Positions 24,631-34,327 of a stretch of 39,283 bases of DNA are shown one piece after another. Source of the stretch: an uncultured Oscillospiraceae bacterium (lineage in GTDB: Bacteria; Bacillota; Clostridia; Oscillospirales; Oscillospiraceae); assembly GCA_947588955.1 (NCBI GenBank), contig CANPYX010000022.1, forward strand, positions 1 through 39,283. Direction: 5' to 3'. Under the pieces are notes generated by a model, which was not told the DNA's origin, did no database searches, and was given only the letters and a program-made list of their open reading frames with translations. Each line of letters starts with the position of its first letter. The first letter of the stretch is position 1. Position numbers and translations under genes: made by a program.

Positions 24631-25236
24631 ATGGAATTTCATGAAAAGCTGCAAGAACTTAGAAAACAAAAAAATTTAACACAAGAAGAACTTTCTGAAA
24701 TACTGTTTGTTTCACGAACTGCCATTTCAAAATGGGAATCAGGGCGTGGCTATCCTAGCATTGACTCCTTAAAAGCTATTGCAGAATTTTTCGGGGTAAC
24801 AATAGATGAACTGTTATCTAATAGGGAGCTGATTTGTCTTGCAGAAAAAGATAATCACCAAAAAACACAGCATATGCGTGACTTAGTGTTTGGTTTGATT
24901 GATTGTTCTGTTGGAATGTTGTTTTTTATTCCTCTTTTCGGACAGAAAGAGGGTGATATAATTCGTCAAGTGTCTTTGCTATCGTTACAGGAAACGCCCT
25001 TGTTCATAAAAGCTATATACCTTGCAATTATTTTATTAACGGTTGCTTGTGGCATTGCTACATTAGCTTTGCAAAATTGTTCCTGCCGTATTTGGATAAA
25101 AATAAAGACTGTTTTATCTATAGTGTTGACTACCGTTAGCGTTGTTATCTTTATTGCAAGCCTTGAACCTTATGCCGCCTTTTTTATATTCGTTCTGCTG
25201 ATTATCAAGGGGGCTTTGCTGCTAAAACGCCCATGA
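24631..25236 (+). CDS. XRE-family regulator with membrane-spanning C-terminal half
   Basis: Residues 5-60 are a typical HTH-XRE domain (ELRKQKNLTQEELSEILFVSRTAISKWESGRGYPSIDSLKAIAEFFGVTIDELL). After a short linker come four hydrophobic helices (about 85-105, 123-147, 155-175 and 178-197). It is thus a membrane-bound DNA-binding protein of 201 residues. Such proteins may sense membrane or lipid-linked signals. It is AT-rich, unlike the transfer genes to its right, as is the next gene, so the pair looks like a separately acquired cargo module. An AAGGTGG site precedes the ATG; a TTGAAA and TAGTAT pair about 50-75 bp upstream may be its promoter. Confidence 0.8.
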   Translation: MEFHEKLQELRKQKNLTQEELSEILFVSRTAISKWESGRGYPSIDSLKAIAEFFGVTIDELLSNRELICLAEKDNHQKTQHMRDLVFGLIDCSVGMLFFIPLFGQKEGDIIRQVSLLSLQETPLFIKAIYLAIILLTVACGIATLALQNCSCRIWIKIKTVLSIVLTTVSVVIFIASLEPYAAFFIFVLLIIKGALLLKRP

Positions 25237-25345
25237 CACGGAGCGTATCATAGATGTGACGGTCAAATTCTTTCATTTTTTGTACTCCAAAGCTAAAGTG
25301 TGATTAGGCAAAAGCCAAATACATGAAAGACAAAGGAGCAAAAAA

Positions 25346-26038
25346 ATGAAAGAAGCAAAGAAAAAAATCCAAAAAGATTTTGGTGTAACTGCTGGGCTGT
25401 TGGTTTTATCAATTCTCTACACAGTGGCGATTATGTTTATTGATGTGCGTCCAATTGGCCCACAAGGTTCGGTTGTCGGGTTCGCAACGGTCAATCAATA
25501 TTTTCATACACTATTTGGTACGAATATGTTGTTATATAACATAACAGACTTGTTGAGTATTCCTATACTGTTTGTTATGTTAGGTTTTGCAATAGTAGGT
25601 CTTGTGCAACTTATAAAAAGAAAAAGCCTATTGCGTGTAGATAGCAGTATTTTGATATTGGGCGGTTTTTATGTGCTTGTATTTTTGGTATATCTCTTTT
25701 TTGAGTTTTTTGTTGTGAACTACCGACCAGTTTTGATTAAGGGTTTTTTAGAAGCCTCTTATCCGTCCTCTACAACAATGCTTATGATGTGCATTATACC
25801 TACGGCTATCATGCAATTTCAACGATTGATTTCAAGCAAAGGATTAAGAAACATCGTAAATACCCTTTGTGGTATCTATGCAGGTTTTATGGTCATTGGA
25901 AGGGTTTTATCAGGTGTGCATTGGATTACGGATATTGTCGGAGGGATATTGTTTAGTGCAACATTTGTTATGCTGTACTATTCCATAAATCAGTGGGTAA
26001 ATAGCAAAGCCAATCGAGCCAGTCAACGGTCAAGATGA
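25346..26038 (+). CDS. PAP2-superfamily membrane protein with altered motifs
   Basis: This 230-residue protein has about six membrane helices and the PAP2 layout: NYRP at 125-128, YPSSTT at 139-144, and GRVLSGVHWITDIVGG at 185-200 with His192 and Asp196. PAP2 enzymes remove phosphate from lipid pyrophosphates; BcrC-type members recycle undecaprenyl pyrophosphate and can raise bacitracin tolerance. The usual first-motif Lys seven residues before the Arg is Glu120, and the second motif PSGH reads PSST, so the general-acid His is absent. It may be a divergent or non-catalytic member. It follows the membrane XRE gene after 109 bp and is likely controlled by it. A role in envelope stress is inference. 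Confidence 0.7.
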   Translation: MKEAKKKIQKDFGVTAGLLVLSILYTVAIMFIDVRPIGPQGSVVGFATVNQYFHTLFGTNMLLYNITDLLSIPILFVMLGFAIVGLVQLIKRKSLLRVDSSILILGGFYVLVFLVYLFFEFFVVNYRPVLIKGFLEASYPSSTTMLMMCIIPTAIMQFQRLISSKGLRNIVNTLCGIYAGFMVIGRVLSGVHWITDIVGGILFSATFVMLYYSINQWVNSKANRASQRSR

Positions 26039-26151
26039 ACGGGCTGCCCCCGCCGTTGACAGTTCCGTCCGCCTTTGCTGGTGGGTAATCAAGGGGCGAC
26101 AGCAAAAAGTGCTACCGCCCTTTCCCATAATCGAAGAAAGGGGGATTTTCC

Positions 26152-26595
26152 ATGACTGAATACGAAGCCTATCAAGAACATATCCGCTATACCCATGATA
26201 CCTATTGCCGGATTGTTATTCGTCATGCGTCCTTTGACGCTGCCCGTCTGCTGGCGGCGAGGTGGAAACGGGAAATCTCCCTTGAATATCTGACCGAAGA
26301 AAAGTTTGTCCCACTAAGCACCACAGACGAGTATTTTCAAGTGCCGGACTATGGCGAAACTTATCCGTTTTCTGTCCGGGGGCAGACGATATTTTTAGAT
26401 AGCCGTTCCCTTGCGGCGGCTCTTGCCGAACTGCCGGAACAGACGCAGGAGGAAATCTTTTTATATTACTTCCAGCACTTGACGCAGAAAGAAATCGGGG
26501 AACAAATTGGCTGGACACGCAGCACAATCGGGCGGCATATTCAGCTTGCCTTGAAGCGGCTGAAAGCGGAAATGGAGGTGTTGTCCCATGAGTAA
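26152..26595 (+). CDS. sigma-70 region 4-like regulator of the transposon
   Basis: This 147-residue protein ends in a sigma region 4-type HTH (LPEQTQEEIFLYYFQHLTQKEIGEQIGWTRSTIGRHIQLALKRLK, about 95-140). Its N-terminal part is of the kind found in Tn916/Tn1549-type elements, where an Orf7-like sigma-related protein supports transcription of element functions. It overlaps the next small gene by 8 nt, the same arrangement as in those elements. An AAAGGGGG site precedes the ATG. Confidence 0.8.
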   Translation: MTEYEAYQEHIRYTHDTYCRIVIRHASFDAARLLAARWKREISLEYLTEEKFVPLSTTDEYFQVPDYGETYPFSVRGQTIFLDSRSLAAALAELPEQTQEEIFLYYFQHLTQKEIGEQIGWTRSTIGRHIQLALKRLKAEMEVLSHE

Positions 26596-26788
26596 CCGAC
26601 TTCTCCCCTATGACACGATAATAAAGGCACATGAGGGCGACCCCATAGCGATACAGGCTGTCCTTGACCGTTACGCTGGATATATCCGCTATTTCTCCAA
26701 GATGAACGGCTATTATAACTCTGATATGGAGGACTACATCAGAACAAAGCTGATTGAAAGCCTGTTCAAGTTCCGGCTTGACCGATAA
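26588..26788 (+). CDS. small HTH protein of conjugative-transposon type (Orf8-like)
   Basis: This 66-residue protein begins MSNRLLPYDTIIKAHEGDPIAIQAVLDRYAGYIRYFS, which matches the N-terminal HTH-like domain of small proteins found beside the sigma-like gene in Tn916-type elements. The segment EDYIRTKLIESLFKFRL completes it. Start and stop overlap with its neighbour argue for co-expression. A role in regulating excision or transfer is presumed from that family, not shown. Confidence 0.75.
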   Translation: MSNRLLPYDTIIKAHEGDPIAIQAVLDRYAGYIRYFSKMNGYYNSDMEDYIRTKLIESLFKFRLDR

Positions 26789-26829
26789 CATAAAAACTGA
26801 ATATCCCGCCGTCCCGCAGCGGCACATGA

Positions 26830-26863
26830 AGCAGTAAATCCGAAAAAGATTTGCTGCTTTTTT
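26830..26863 (+). terminator. terminator after the sigma/HTH pair
   Basis: AGCAGTAAATC (26830-26840) pairs with GATTTGCTGCT (26848-26858), with one T-G pair, around a 7-nt loop, followed by TTTTTT. Confidence 0.8.
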
Positions 26864-27152
26864 GCGCCCATTTTTGGCAAATTTCCAAAAGTTCCGTATT
26901 AGATAGTGAAGCCAAAAAAGATTGCCGTGTTTTCAGACAGCGGGCAAAACGCAGCTTCCGAAACGCCTTATTGTCGGGAAAGACCGAGCTGCCGGAAAAG
27001 TTCTTGCCGGAAAGTCCGTCCATTCTGCTCTTTTGTGGTTTGTAGGGAGTAAGGGGAGAACGCCGCCCGTAGCCTTTTATGAAAAAGCTGGTTATAGATT
27101 TCCCGAAAAAGTGGCAGTAGGAAGTGAACGGCAGTCCGGCAGTTTCTTAGAG

Positions 27153-27230
27153 CAAGATTCTACCATAGTACCAAAATTCGCTAATCGCTCATTTTGTCCT
27201 ATGGGAATCTTGTTGGGGTTGCCACCCCAA
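27153..27230 (+). other. candidate origin of transfer (oriT) of the inner element
   Basis: The 500-bp gap 26789-27292 has no convincing gene. Within it is a long three-part hairpin: CAAGATTC (27153-27160) with GAATCTTG (27205-27212), CCATAG (27163-27168) with CTATGG (27199-27204), and CAAAAT (27172-27177) with ATTTTG (27191-27196), around a 13-nt loop. A second hairpin, TTGGGGT (27213-27219) with ACCCCAA (27224-27230), abuts it. The block lies 62 bp before mobC and the relaxase gene, where oriT regions usually sit. The nick site is not identified. Confidence 0.6.
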
Positions 27231-27292
27231 GCCCGCCTTTTTGCGGCTTGCGCCGCTTGAAAAAATCCACCCATGAAAGGAGGTTCACAGCC

Positions 27293-27688
27293 ATGAAAAG
27301 ATACAACACGCCCCACCGCCACAGGGTAATCAAGACACGCTTGACCGAGGAAGAATACGCCGAGTTTTCCGAGCGTGTCACCCTCTGCAAAATGAGCCAA
27401 GCCGAGTTTATCCGGCAAGCCCTAACTAAGTCAAGGATATGCCCGGTAATCACCGTTTCCCCGGTCAATGATGAATTACTCTCTGCCGTTGGGAAGCTCA
27501 CAGCCGAGTATGGGAAAATCGGCGGGAATCTGAATCAGATTGCCCGCTGTCTGAACGAGTACGGCGCACCTTATAACGCCCTCTCCCAAGAAGTGAGAGC
27601 CGCCGCAGCGGAGCTTGCCGCCTTGAAGTTTGAAGTCTTGCAGAAAGTAGGTGAAGCCGTTGGCAACATTCAAACATATCAGCTCTAA
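27293..27688 (+). CDS. mobC: MobC-like relaxosome accessory protein (inner element)
   Basis: The N terminus (HRVIKTRLTEEEYAEFSERVTLCKMSQAEFIRQAL, about 8-42) is a ribbon-helix-helix type DNA-binding region. The middle has the MobC signature GKIGGNLNQIARCLNEYG (about 72-89), followed by a helical tail. MobC proteins bind oriT and help the relaxase open the strands. ATG 27293 follows AAAGGAGG, giving 131 residues. The 3' end overlaps the relaxase gene by 29 nt, consistent with the two working as a complex. Confidence 0.87.
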   Translation: MKRYNTPHRHRVIKTRLTEEEYAEFSERVTLCKMSQAEFIRQALTKSRICPVITVSPVNDELLSAVGKLTAEYGKIGGNLNQIARCLNEYGAPYNALSQEVRAAAAELAALKFEVLQKVGEAVGNIQTYQL

Positions 27689-29306
27689 AAATGCCGACTA
27701 TGGAGCTGCCGAGCAGTACCTAACTTTTGAGCATGACGAGTTTACCATGAAGCCCACACTGGACAAAAACGGGCGGCTTATCCCCCGTGACGATTACCGC
27801 ATTTCCTCTCTGAATTGCGGCGGCGAGGATTTCGCCATAGCGTGTATGCGCTCCAATCTCAAATACGGCAAGAACCAGAAACGGGAGGACGTAAAGAGCC
27901 ACCACTATATCATCAGCTTTGACCCCCGTGACGCACAGGACAATGGGCTATCCGTAGACCGGGCGCAGCAGTTGGGCGAGCAGTTTTGCAAAGAACATTT
28001 CCCCGGACACCAAGCCCTTGTATGTACCCACCCGGACGGTCATAACCACAGCGGAAATATCCATGTGCATATCGTAATCAATTCTTTGCGGATTGAGGAA
28101 GTACCCTTGCTGCCCTACATGGAAAGACCAGCGGACACAAGGGAGGGCTGCAAGCACCGCTGCACGGACGCAGCTATGGAATATTTCAAAGCGGAAGTCA
28201 TGGAGATGTGCCACCGGGAAAACCTCTATCAGATTGATTTACTTAATGGGAGCAAGAACCGTGTTACCGAGCGTGAGTATTGGGCGAAGCGGAAAGGACA
28301 AGCCGCACTGGATAAAGAGAACGCTTCCCTTGCCGCCGCAGGTGAGCCGCCCAAAGTCACAAAATTTGAAACCGACAAGGAGCGGTTACGCAGCGTGATC
28401 CGCACCGCCCTGTCCTCTGCTATCTCTTTTGAGGACTTCTCCGGGAAGCTGTTGCAACAGGGTGTGACCGTCAAGGAGAGCCGGGGGAGGTTGTCGTATC
28501 TCACGCCGGACAGGACGAAGCCAATCACCGCCCGGAAGTTAGGTGATGATTTTGACCGTGCCGCCGTAATGGAAACACTCACCCAAAACGCACAGAACGC
28601 CGCAAGAGCCGCCGAAAAGCCCCTACCCAAACAGGAATACCCCAGCAGCATAAAAGACCGTTTACAGCGCAACAAAGCCGCCATAAACGCACCGAAACAG
28701 GACGCTTCCCAACGGGAAGTTGTACAGCGCATGGTAGACCGGGAAGCCAAGCGAGCCGAGGGCAAGGGCATAGGATATGACCGCTGGGCGGCTGTCCACA
28801 ACCTAAAGCAAATGGCGGCGACCATGAGCATTTACGAGGAATCCGGCTTTTCTTCCCCGGAAGAACTGGAAGCCGCCCTTGCTGCCGCCAGTGCCGGGTT
28901 GCATGAAACCACCGGGAAACTGAAAGCCGTGGAAAGCACCTTGCGGGAGAAAAAGGACTTGCAGAAGCAGCTATTAGCCTACATCAAGACCAAGCCAGCC
29001 CGTGACGGATTGCGGGCGCAGAAATCGGAGAAAGCAAAGCGAGCCTACCGGGAGCAGCACGAAAGCGAGTTTATCATTTCCGAATCTGCCGCCCGGTATT
29101 TCAAGGCAAAGGGCATTTCCAAGCTGCCAGCGTCCAAAGCCCTACAAGCGGAGATTGAGCAGCTTATGAGGGAAAAGAACCGCCTTTACAACGAGTACCG
29201 GGAGAAGAAAGAGAACGTCCGGGAATTGCAGACCGTCAAGGGAAATATCGAGCAGATTTTGAGGGGCGCACCGAGCCAGCAGAAAAAGCACGAACAGGAA
29301 CGATAA
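27660..29306 (+). CDS. relaxase (MOBP-like) of the inner element
   Basis: The relaxase nicks oriT and leads the strand into the recipient. The N terminus ATFKHISSKNADYGAAEQYL contains candidate catalytic tyrosines. The metal-binding histidine triad lies in CTHPDGHNHSGNIHVHIVINS (about 122-142). The rest is a long charged helical region, rich in Lys and Glu toward the end (REKNRLYNEYREKKENVREL). I start at TTG 27660 because AGGTGA stands 5 nt before it and the family begins MATFKHIS; GTG 27651 is the alternative. The length is 548 residues. No coupling protein or secretion genes follow, so helper conjugation is required. Confidence 0.88.
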   Translation: MATFKHISSKNADYGAAEQYLTFEHDEFTMKPTLDKNGRLIPRDDYRISSLNCGGEDFAIACMRSNLKYGKNQKREDVKSHHYIISFDPRDAQDNGLSVDRAQQLGEQFCKEHFPGHQALVCTHPDGHNHSGNIHVHIVINSLRIEEVPLLPYMERPADTREGCKHRCTDAAMEYFKAEVMEMCHRENLYQIDLLNGSKNRVTEREYWAKRKGQAALDKENASLAAAGEPPKVTKFETDKERLRSVIRTALSSAISFEDFSGKLLQQGVTVKESRGRLSYLTPDRTKPITARKLGDDFDRAAVMETLTQNAQNAARAAEKPLPKQEYPSSIKDRLQRNKAAINAPKQDASQREVVQRMVDREAKRAEGKGIGYDRWAAVHNLKQMAATMSIYEESGFSSPEELEAALAAASAGLHETTGKLKAVESTLREKKDLQKQLLAYIKTKPARDGLRAQKSEKAKRAYREQHESEFIISESAARYFKAKGISKLPASKALQAEIEQLMREKNRLYNEYREKKENVRELQTVKGNIEQILRGAPSQQKKHEQER

Positions 29307-29331
29307 CAAAACAGCCACAGGAGGTAGCACA

Positions 29332-29853
29332 ATGAGATTTACGAACAGTGAGCTTGAAATGATTTACCAGTACGCCGCACCCACTAAAGCGGAAACCATA
29401 GGCGGCATGAAAGAAACCGTACCCGTGATTAACGACCTGTTGACAAGGGTAATCATGGAGAACGCCATAGAGAAGCTGCAAAAGATACCGGAGCCGGAGT
29501 GCAGCCAGTTTATCGCCGACAACAAAGCCCGTTTCCTTGCGGGGCATGAGAACTCTATCCGGCGGCGGCTTGCTGAAGCAAAGGCACAGACGAAACAGCC
29601 GATAATGCAGGGGCATGACTTGACAGGCATGGAGCGTTTTCTCCCTGAAACCCGCCACATGATAGTCCTCGACGTAAAGACCAGCGACAGCCCCGTGGGA
29701 TTTCCGGGGGAACGCCACCGCTATTTCCTCTCTGATGAGGGCTACAGGAACGCAAGAGCCAGCGAGGGGCGGGGCGAAATCAAGATAAAGAGCCATGCCG
29801 CCGTAGCCGCCGGGAAGCTGTACCCGGACAGGAAGCCGGAAAGGGAGCGTTGA
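29332..29853 (+). CDS. transposon-transfer assisting (TTRAP-like) protein with extra C-terminal domain
   Basis: The N-terminal 90 residues (FTNSELEMIYQYAAPTKAETIGGM, then IENAIEKLQKIPEPECSQFI with NKARFLAGHENSIRRRLAEAK) resemble the TTRAP proteins found beside relaxases in Firmicutes transposons. The second half (FLPETRHMIVLDVKTSDSPVGFPGERHRYFLSDEGYRNA) looks like a separate small beta domain found in the same elements. The fused length is 173 residues. It has a good CAGGAGG site and lies 25 bp after the relaxase. A role in transfer is presumed from context. Confidence 0.6.
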   Translation: MRFTNSELEMIYQYAAPTKAETIGGMKETVPVINDLLTRVIMENAIEKLQKIPEPECSQFIADNKARFLAGHENSIRRRLAEAKAQTKQPIMQGHDLTGMERFLPETRHMIVLDVKTSDSPVGFPGERHRYFLSDEGYRNARASEGRGEIKIKSHAAVAAGKLYPDRKPERER

Positions 29854-29857
29854 GGGC

Positions 29858-30244
29858 ATGGGCGCAGAAATCCCAAGAATGGACTACCGCCAGTACCGGG
29901 CGGCGTGCCGGCTTGTGCATGAGTGCTGCAACTACGATAACGGCAACTGTATCTTGCTGGATAACGGCGAGCCTTGCATATGTGTGCAGAGTATCAGCTA
30001 TTCGCTTCTCTGCCGCTGGTTCATTGCCGCCGTGCTGCCACTGGACGGGAAACTGGAAGCCGCCCTTTTGCACCGGGCAGACAGGAAACGCTGTACCGAG
30101 TGCGGCGGGTATTTTCTCCCCAAGTCAAACCGGGGGAAATACTGCCCGGATTGCGCCGGACGCATGAAAAGAATCCATGCCGCACAGCGCAAGCGGAAAC
30201 AAAGGCTACTATGTCACGCTTTAGGAACTGGAAAGCCCCCGTAA
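29858..30244 (+). CDS. cysteine-rich VLP-type transposon protein
   Basis: This 128-residue protein has 13 cysteines. The N-terminal part carries CRLVHECCNYDNGNCILLDNGEPCICVQ, and a zinc ribbon CTECGGYFLPKSNRGKYCPDC follows (about 85-105), then a basic tail (KRKQRL). This matches the cysteine-rich VLP family, which is regularly encoded between relaxase and replication genes in Tn1549-like elements. Nucleic-acid binding is likely from the zinc ribbon and basic tail, but the role is unknown. Confidence 0.78.
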   Translation: MGAEIPRMDYRQYRAACRLVHECCNYDNGNCILLDNGEPCICVQSISYSLLCRWFIAAVLPLDGKLEAALLHRADRKRCTECGGYFLPKSNRGKYCPDCAGRMKRIHAAQRKRKQRLLCHALGTGKPP

Positions 30245-30357
30245 ATCAAGGCTTTTTAGACCGCCCTCAACGGGTAGGCGATATTTATATCCTTTACCCC
30301 TCAAAACGGCGTTCTAAAGCGTAACAGAAGCCCAAAACAGACCATAAGGAGGAACGA

Positions 30358-31122
30358 ATGGCAGACAACCGCAAATATTACTACCTAAAGCTGAAAGAGA
30401 GCTATTTTGACGAGGACGCTATCGTGCTGCTGGAAAGTATGCAGGACGGTATGCTCTACTCCAACATTCTCTTGAAGCTGTACCTAAAATCGCTGAAAAA
30501 CGGGGGAAAGCTCCAGCTTGACGAGAATATCCCCTATACCGCACCAATGATAGCCACAATCACCCGCCAGCAAGTCGGCACAGTGGAGAGGGCTTTGCAG
30601 ATTTTTATGAAGCTGGGGCTTGTAGAGCCTTTGCAGAATGGGGCTTTGTATATGAGCAACATTGAGCTTTTAATCGGTCAGTCCTCTACCGAGGGGGAGC
30701 GGAAACGCCGTGCAAGGCGGGCTTTACAGGAACAGAAAGCCCTGCCGGAAACCGTGGCGGACAAATGTCCACCATATGCAGCGGACATTTGTCCACCAGA
30801 GAGAGAGTTAGAGATAGAGAAAGAGATAGAGTTAGAGATAAAGAGAGAGGGAGAGATAAAGACAGGACAGACCGCTCCCGCCCCTTTCGGGAGATACGAA
30901 AATGTATTCCTGTCAGAGAAAGAGCTTGCGGAGCTTAAAAAGGAGCTTCCCGGCAAATGGGAATATTACATAGACCGCTTATCCGGCTATATTGCTTCCA
31001 GCGGGAAGCAATACAAGAACCATGCCGCCACTATCCGGCGTTGGGCGGCTGATGACAGGGCAAAGGAGAAACCGAAAAAAGGAATCCCCGATTATTCCTA
31101 CAAGGAGGGCGAAAGCCTTTGA
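30358..31122 (+). CDS. replisome organizer (phage-type N-terminal domain) of the inner element
   Basis: The first 120 residues (YYYLKLKESYFDEDAIVLLESMQDGMLYSNILLKLYLKSLKNGGKLQLDENIPYT...) are the winged-helix domain of phage replisome organizers. A low-complexity Glu/Ile/Lys linker follows (ELEIEKEIELEIKREGEIK, about 149-167). The C-terminal domain (LSEKELAELKKELPGKWEYYIDRLSGYIASSGKQYKNHAATIRRWAA) is DnaD-like in character. Such proteins bind an origin and load the helicase with a DnaC-like partner, here the next gene. It suggests the excised circle can replicate. An AAGGAGG precedes the ATG. Length 254 residues. Confidence 0.85.
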   Translation: MADNRKYYYLKLKESYFDEDAIVLLESMQDGMLYSNILLKLYLKSLKNGGKLQLDENIPYTAPMIATITRQQVGTVERALQIFMKLGLVEPLQNGALYMSNIELLIGQSSTEGERKRRARRALQEQKALPETVADKCPPYAADICPPERELEIEKEIELEIKREGEIKTGQTAPAPFGRYENVFLSEKELAELKKELPGKWEYYIDRLSGYIASSGKQYKNHAATIRRWAADDRAKEKPKKGIPDYSYKEGESL

Positions 31123-31184
31123 TGACAGCGATAGAACGCCCCGTAAACAGGGCGTGAAAAACCATGAACAAGGAGGACGATTTT

Positions 31185-32033
31185 ATGTGTGATTATGATA
31201 ACGCAATTTTCCGGCTTGCCACAGAAGCAGAGCCGGAGGACTACACGGGCGAGGACGGGCTTTTATATTGTGGGAGCTGCCACCAGCCCAAAGAAGCCTA
31301 CTTCCCGGAGGGCAAGACCTTTTTCGGACGTGACCGCCACCCCAAAGAATGTGACTGCCAGCGCAAACGCCGGGAAACGCTGGAAGCCGCAGACCGGGAA
31401 CAGAAACACCGGGAGGAAGTGGAACAGCTGAAAAGAAATGGCTTCACCAACCCGGCTATGAGGGAATGGACGTTTGAGAACGACAACGGGAAATGCCCGC
31501 AAATGGACTATGCCCGTGAATATGTGGAGTGTTGGGAACTGATGAAAGCGGAGAACCACGGATTGATTTTGTGGGGGAGTGTCGGCACAGGCAAGAGCTA
31601 TTTTGCCGGGTGTATCGCCAACGCCCTTATGGAGCGTGAAGTATCTGTCTGCATGACAAACTTTGCGGCGATACTCAATGACCTTGCCGCCAGCTTCAAA
31701 GACCGCAACGAATATATCTCCCGCCTTTGCAGCTTCCCTTTGCTTATCCTTGACGATTTCGGCATGGAGCGTGGCACGGAATACGGCTTAGAGCAAGTCT
31801 ATAACGTGGTTGACAGCCGATACCGCAGCGGCAAGCCCTTAATCGTGACAACGAACCTCACGCTGGAAGAATTGCAGAACCCGGAGGACACCGCCCACGC
31901 CCGGATATATGACCGCCTTATTGAAATGTGCTGCCCCGTCTGCATTACCGGGGAGAATTTCAGAAAAGCCAAAGCGCAGGCGAAAATGGAACGCCTTAAA
32001 ATGCTGCTGAACAGAAAGGAGATTTGCCTATGA
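31185..32033 (+). CDS. DnaC-like AAA+ ATPase (helicase loader)
   Basis: A cysteine cluster near the start (YCGSCHQ at about 28-34 and ECDCQ at about 55-59) should bind zinc. The AAA+ domain has Walker A WGSVGTGKS (about 130-138) and Walker B LLILDDFG (about 186-193), then a sensor-like VTTNLTLEEL. This is the DnaC/IstB-type loader that usually follows a replisome organizer. I start at ATG 31185 because AAGGAGG lies 8 nt upstream, inside the open frame that begins at ATG 31164. The length is 282 residues. The stop overlaps the tnpW start. Confidence 0.87.
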   Translation: MCDYDNAIFRLATEAEPEDYTGEDGLLYCGSCHQPKEAYFPEGKTFFGRDRHPKECDCQRKRRETLEAADREQKHREEVEQLKRNGFTNPAMREWTFENDNGKCPQMDYAREYVECWELMKAENHGLILWGSVGTGKSYFAGCIANALMEREVSVCMTNFAAILNDLAASFKDRNEYISRLCSFPLLILDDFGMERGTEYGLEQVYNVVDSRYRSGKPLIVTTNLTLEELQNPEDTAHARIYDRLIEMCCPVCITGENFRKAKAQAKMERLKMLLNRKEICL

Positions 32034-32218
32034 CCGACACCAAAAAGAACCGCCCCGCCCGCCGCCCGGATTGCGTGACCGAGGTACGCCGGGGGAACAC
32101 TGTCCTTGTTGTTTCCGGCTACTTCAAACAGGACACTACCGCCACCGCCGCCGACAAGATGATGAAAGTTTTGGAAGCGGAAAGCGCAGCCGGGGGAACA
32201 GTCGCCCATGCCATGTAA
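32030..32218 (+). CDS. tnpW: TnpW-family small transposon protein
   Basis: This 62-residue protein reads PDCVTEVRRGNTVLVVSGYFKQDTTATAADKMMKVLEAE. The pattern of a short beta-hairpin around RRGNTVLVV followed by a helix is that of TnpW, first named in Tn4451. Its function is unknown. The ATGA overlap with the ATPase gene shows coupling, and it lies just before the recombinase, as in related elements. Confidence 0.75.
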   Translation: MTDTKKNRPARRPDCVTEVRRGNTVLVVSGYFKQDTTATAADKMMKVLEAESAAGGTVAHAM

Positions 32219-32279
32219 TGCGACAAGCCTTAATAAAAAACCGTGATATTTTTCGACATAAAGTAGCAAAAAGGACTGT

Positions 32280-33974
<1,695 letters not shown>

Positions 33975-33984
33975 AGCCCGACCC

Positions 33985-34003
33985 GTCCGGCAGTCAGCCG
34001 GAC
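33985..34003 (+). terminator. hairpin after the inner recombinase
   Basis: GTCCGGC (33985-33991) pairs with GCCGGAC (33997-34003) around 5 nt; a T run follows only 14 bases later, so termination may be weak. Confidence 0.5.
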
Positions 34004-34046
34004 AGGGAACGGCAAAATTTTTTACACTTCTTTTACTTCTTTATCT

Positions 34047-34058
34047 CACATGAGCAAA
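34047..34058. repeat. right attachment site of the inner element
   Basis: The right terminal repeat CACATGAGCA (34047-34056) is followed by the core AA (34057-34058), then GTTGGTGCC, which is the complement of recombinase codons G-T-N. It is the exact inverse of the left end at 24497-24506. Confidence 0.85.
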
Positions 34059-34253
34059 GTTGGTGCCTGTGTAACCATCGTCATAGATGAACCGCGTATT
34101 TGTGAAACCTTTGTCGGCGGCGTACTTCTCTAACAATAGTCTCTGGTTTTGGATGCTGTTGGAGTCGTCCTCCTTACCGCTTCGCTTCTGCATATCCTCC
34201 TGGCTCAAGCGACCGTAGAGGATGGTGTATTTCTCTTTTTCTTGGCTTGCCAT
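34057..34253 (-). pseudogene. outer large serine recombinase, N-terminal part (split gene)
   Basis: Reading leftward from ATG 34253 behind AAGGAGG, 65 codons encode the start of the catalytic domain: YTILYGRLSQED with the nucleophile Ser17, DSNSIQNQRLLLEKYA, and FIYDDGYTGTN. The next codon, Phe, is cut by the inner element's core; the frame then runs four codons into the insertion and stops. Joined to the part at 23003-24496 it gives one frame of about 562 codons, normal for this family. As it stands, this piece encodes an incomplete catalytic domain. Confidence 0.92.
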
Positions 34254-34266
34254 ATTTCCTCCTTTC

Positions 34267-34312
34267 CGGGCAAGCCGGTACAGCAGTACAACAATACCGC
34301 AAGGCTTGCCCG
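34267..34312 (-). promoter_or_regulatory. inverted repeat with -10-like box before the outer recombinase
   Basis: CGGGCAAGCC (34267-34276) is mirrored exactly by GGCTTGCCCG (34303-34312). The 26-nt space holds TATTGT on the leftward strand (34296-34291). The arm nearest the gene stands directly before the AAGGAGG of the recombinase. The layout matches that upstream of the inner recombinase. No clear -35 was found. Confidence 0.55.
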
Positions 34313-34327
34313 AAGTCTATACTTTTT

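Noticed and set aside
26922-27260. Open frame with a GNAT-like phrase (AFYEKAGYRF) between the HTH gene and mobC
   Set aside because: Only that short phrase looks like an acetyltransferase; there is no ribosome site, the rest has no family pattern, and the frame runs through the oriT-like hairpins.
30799-30866. GA-rich near-repeat in the replisome organizer gene as a possible phase-variable tract
   Set aside because: Units are irregular and the tract encodes an ordinary Glu/Lys linker between two domains; no clean repeat whose length change would be expected.
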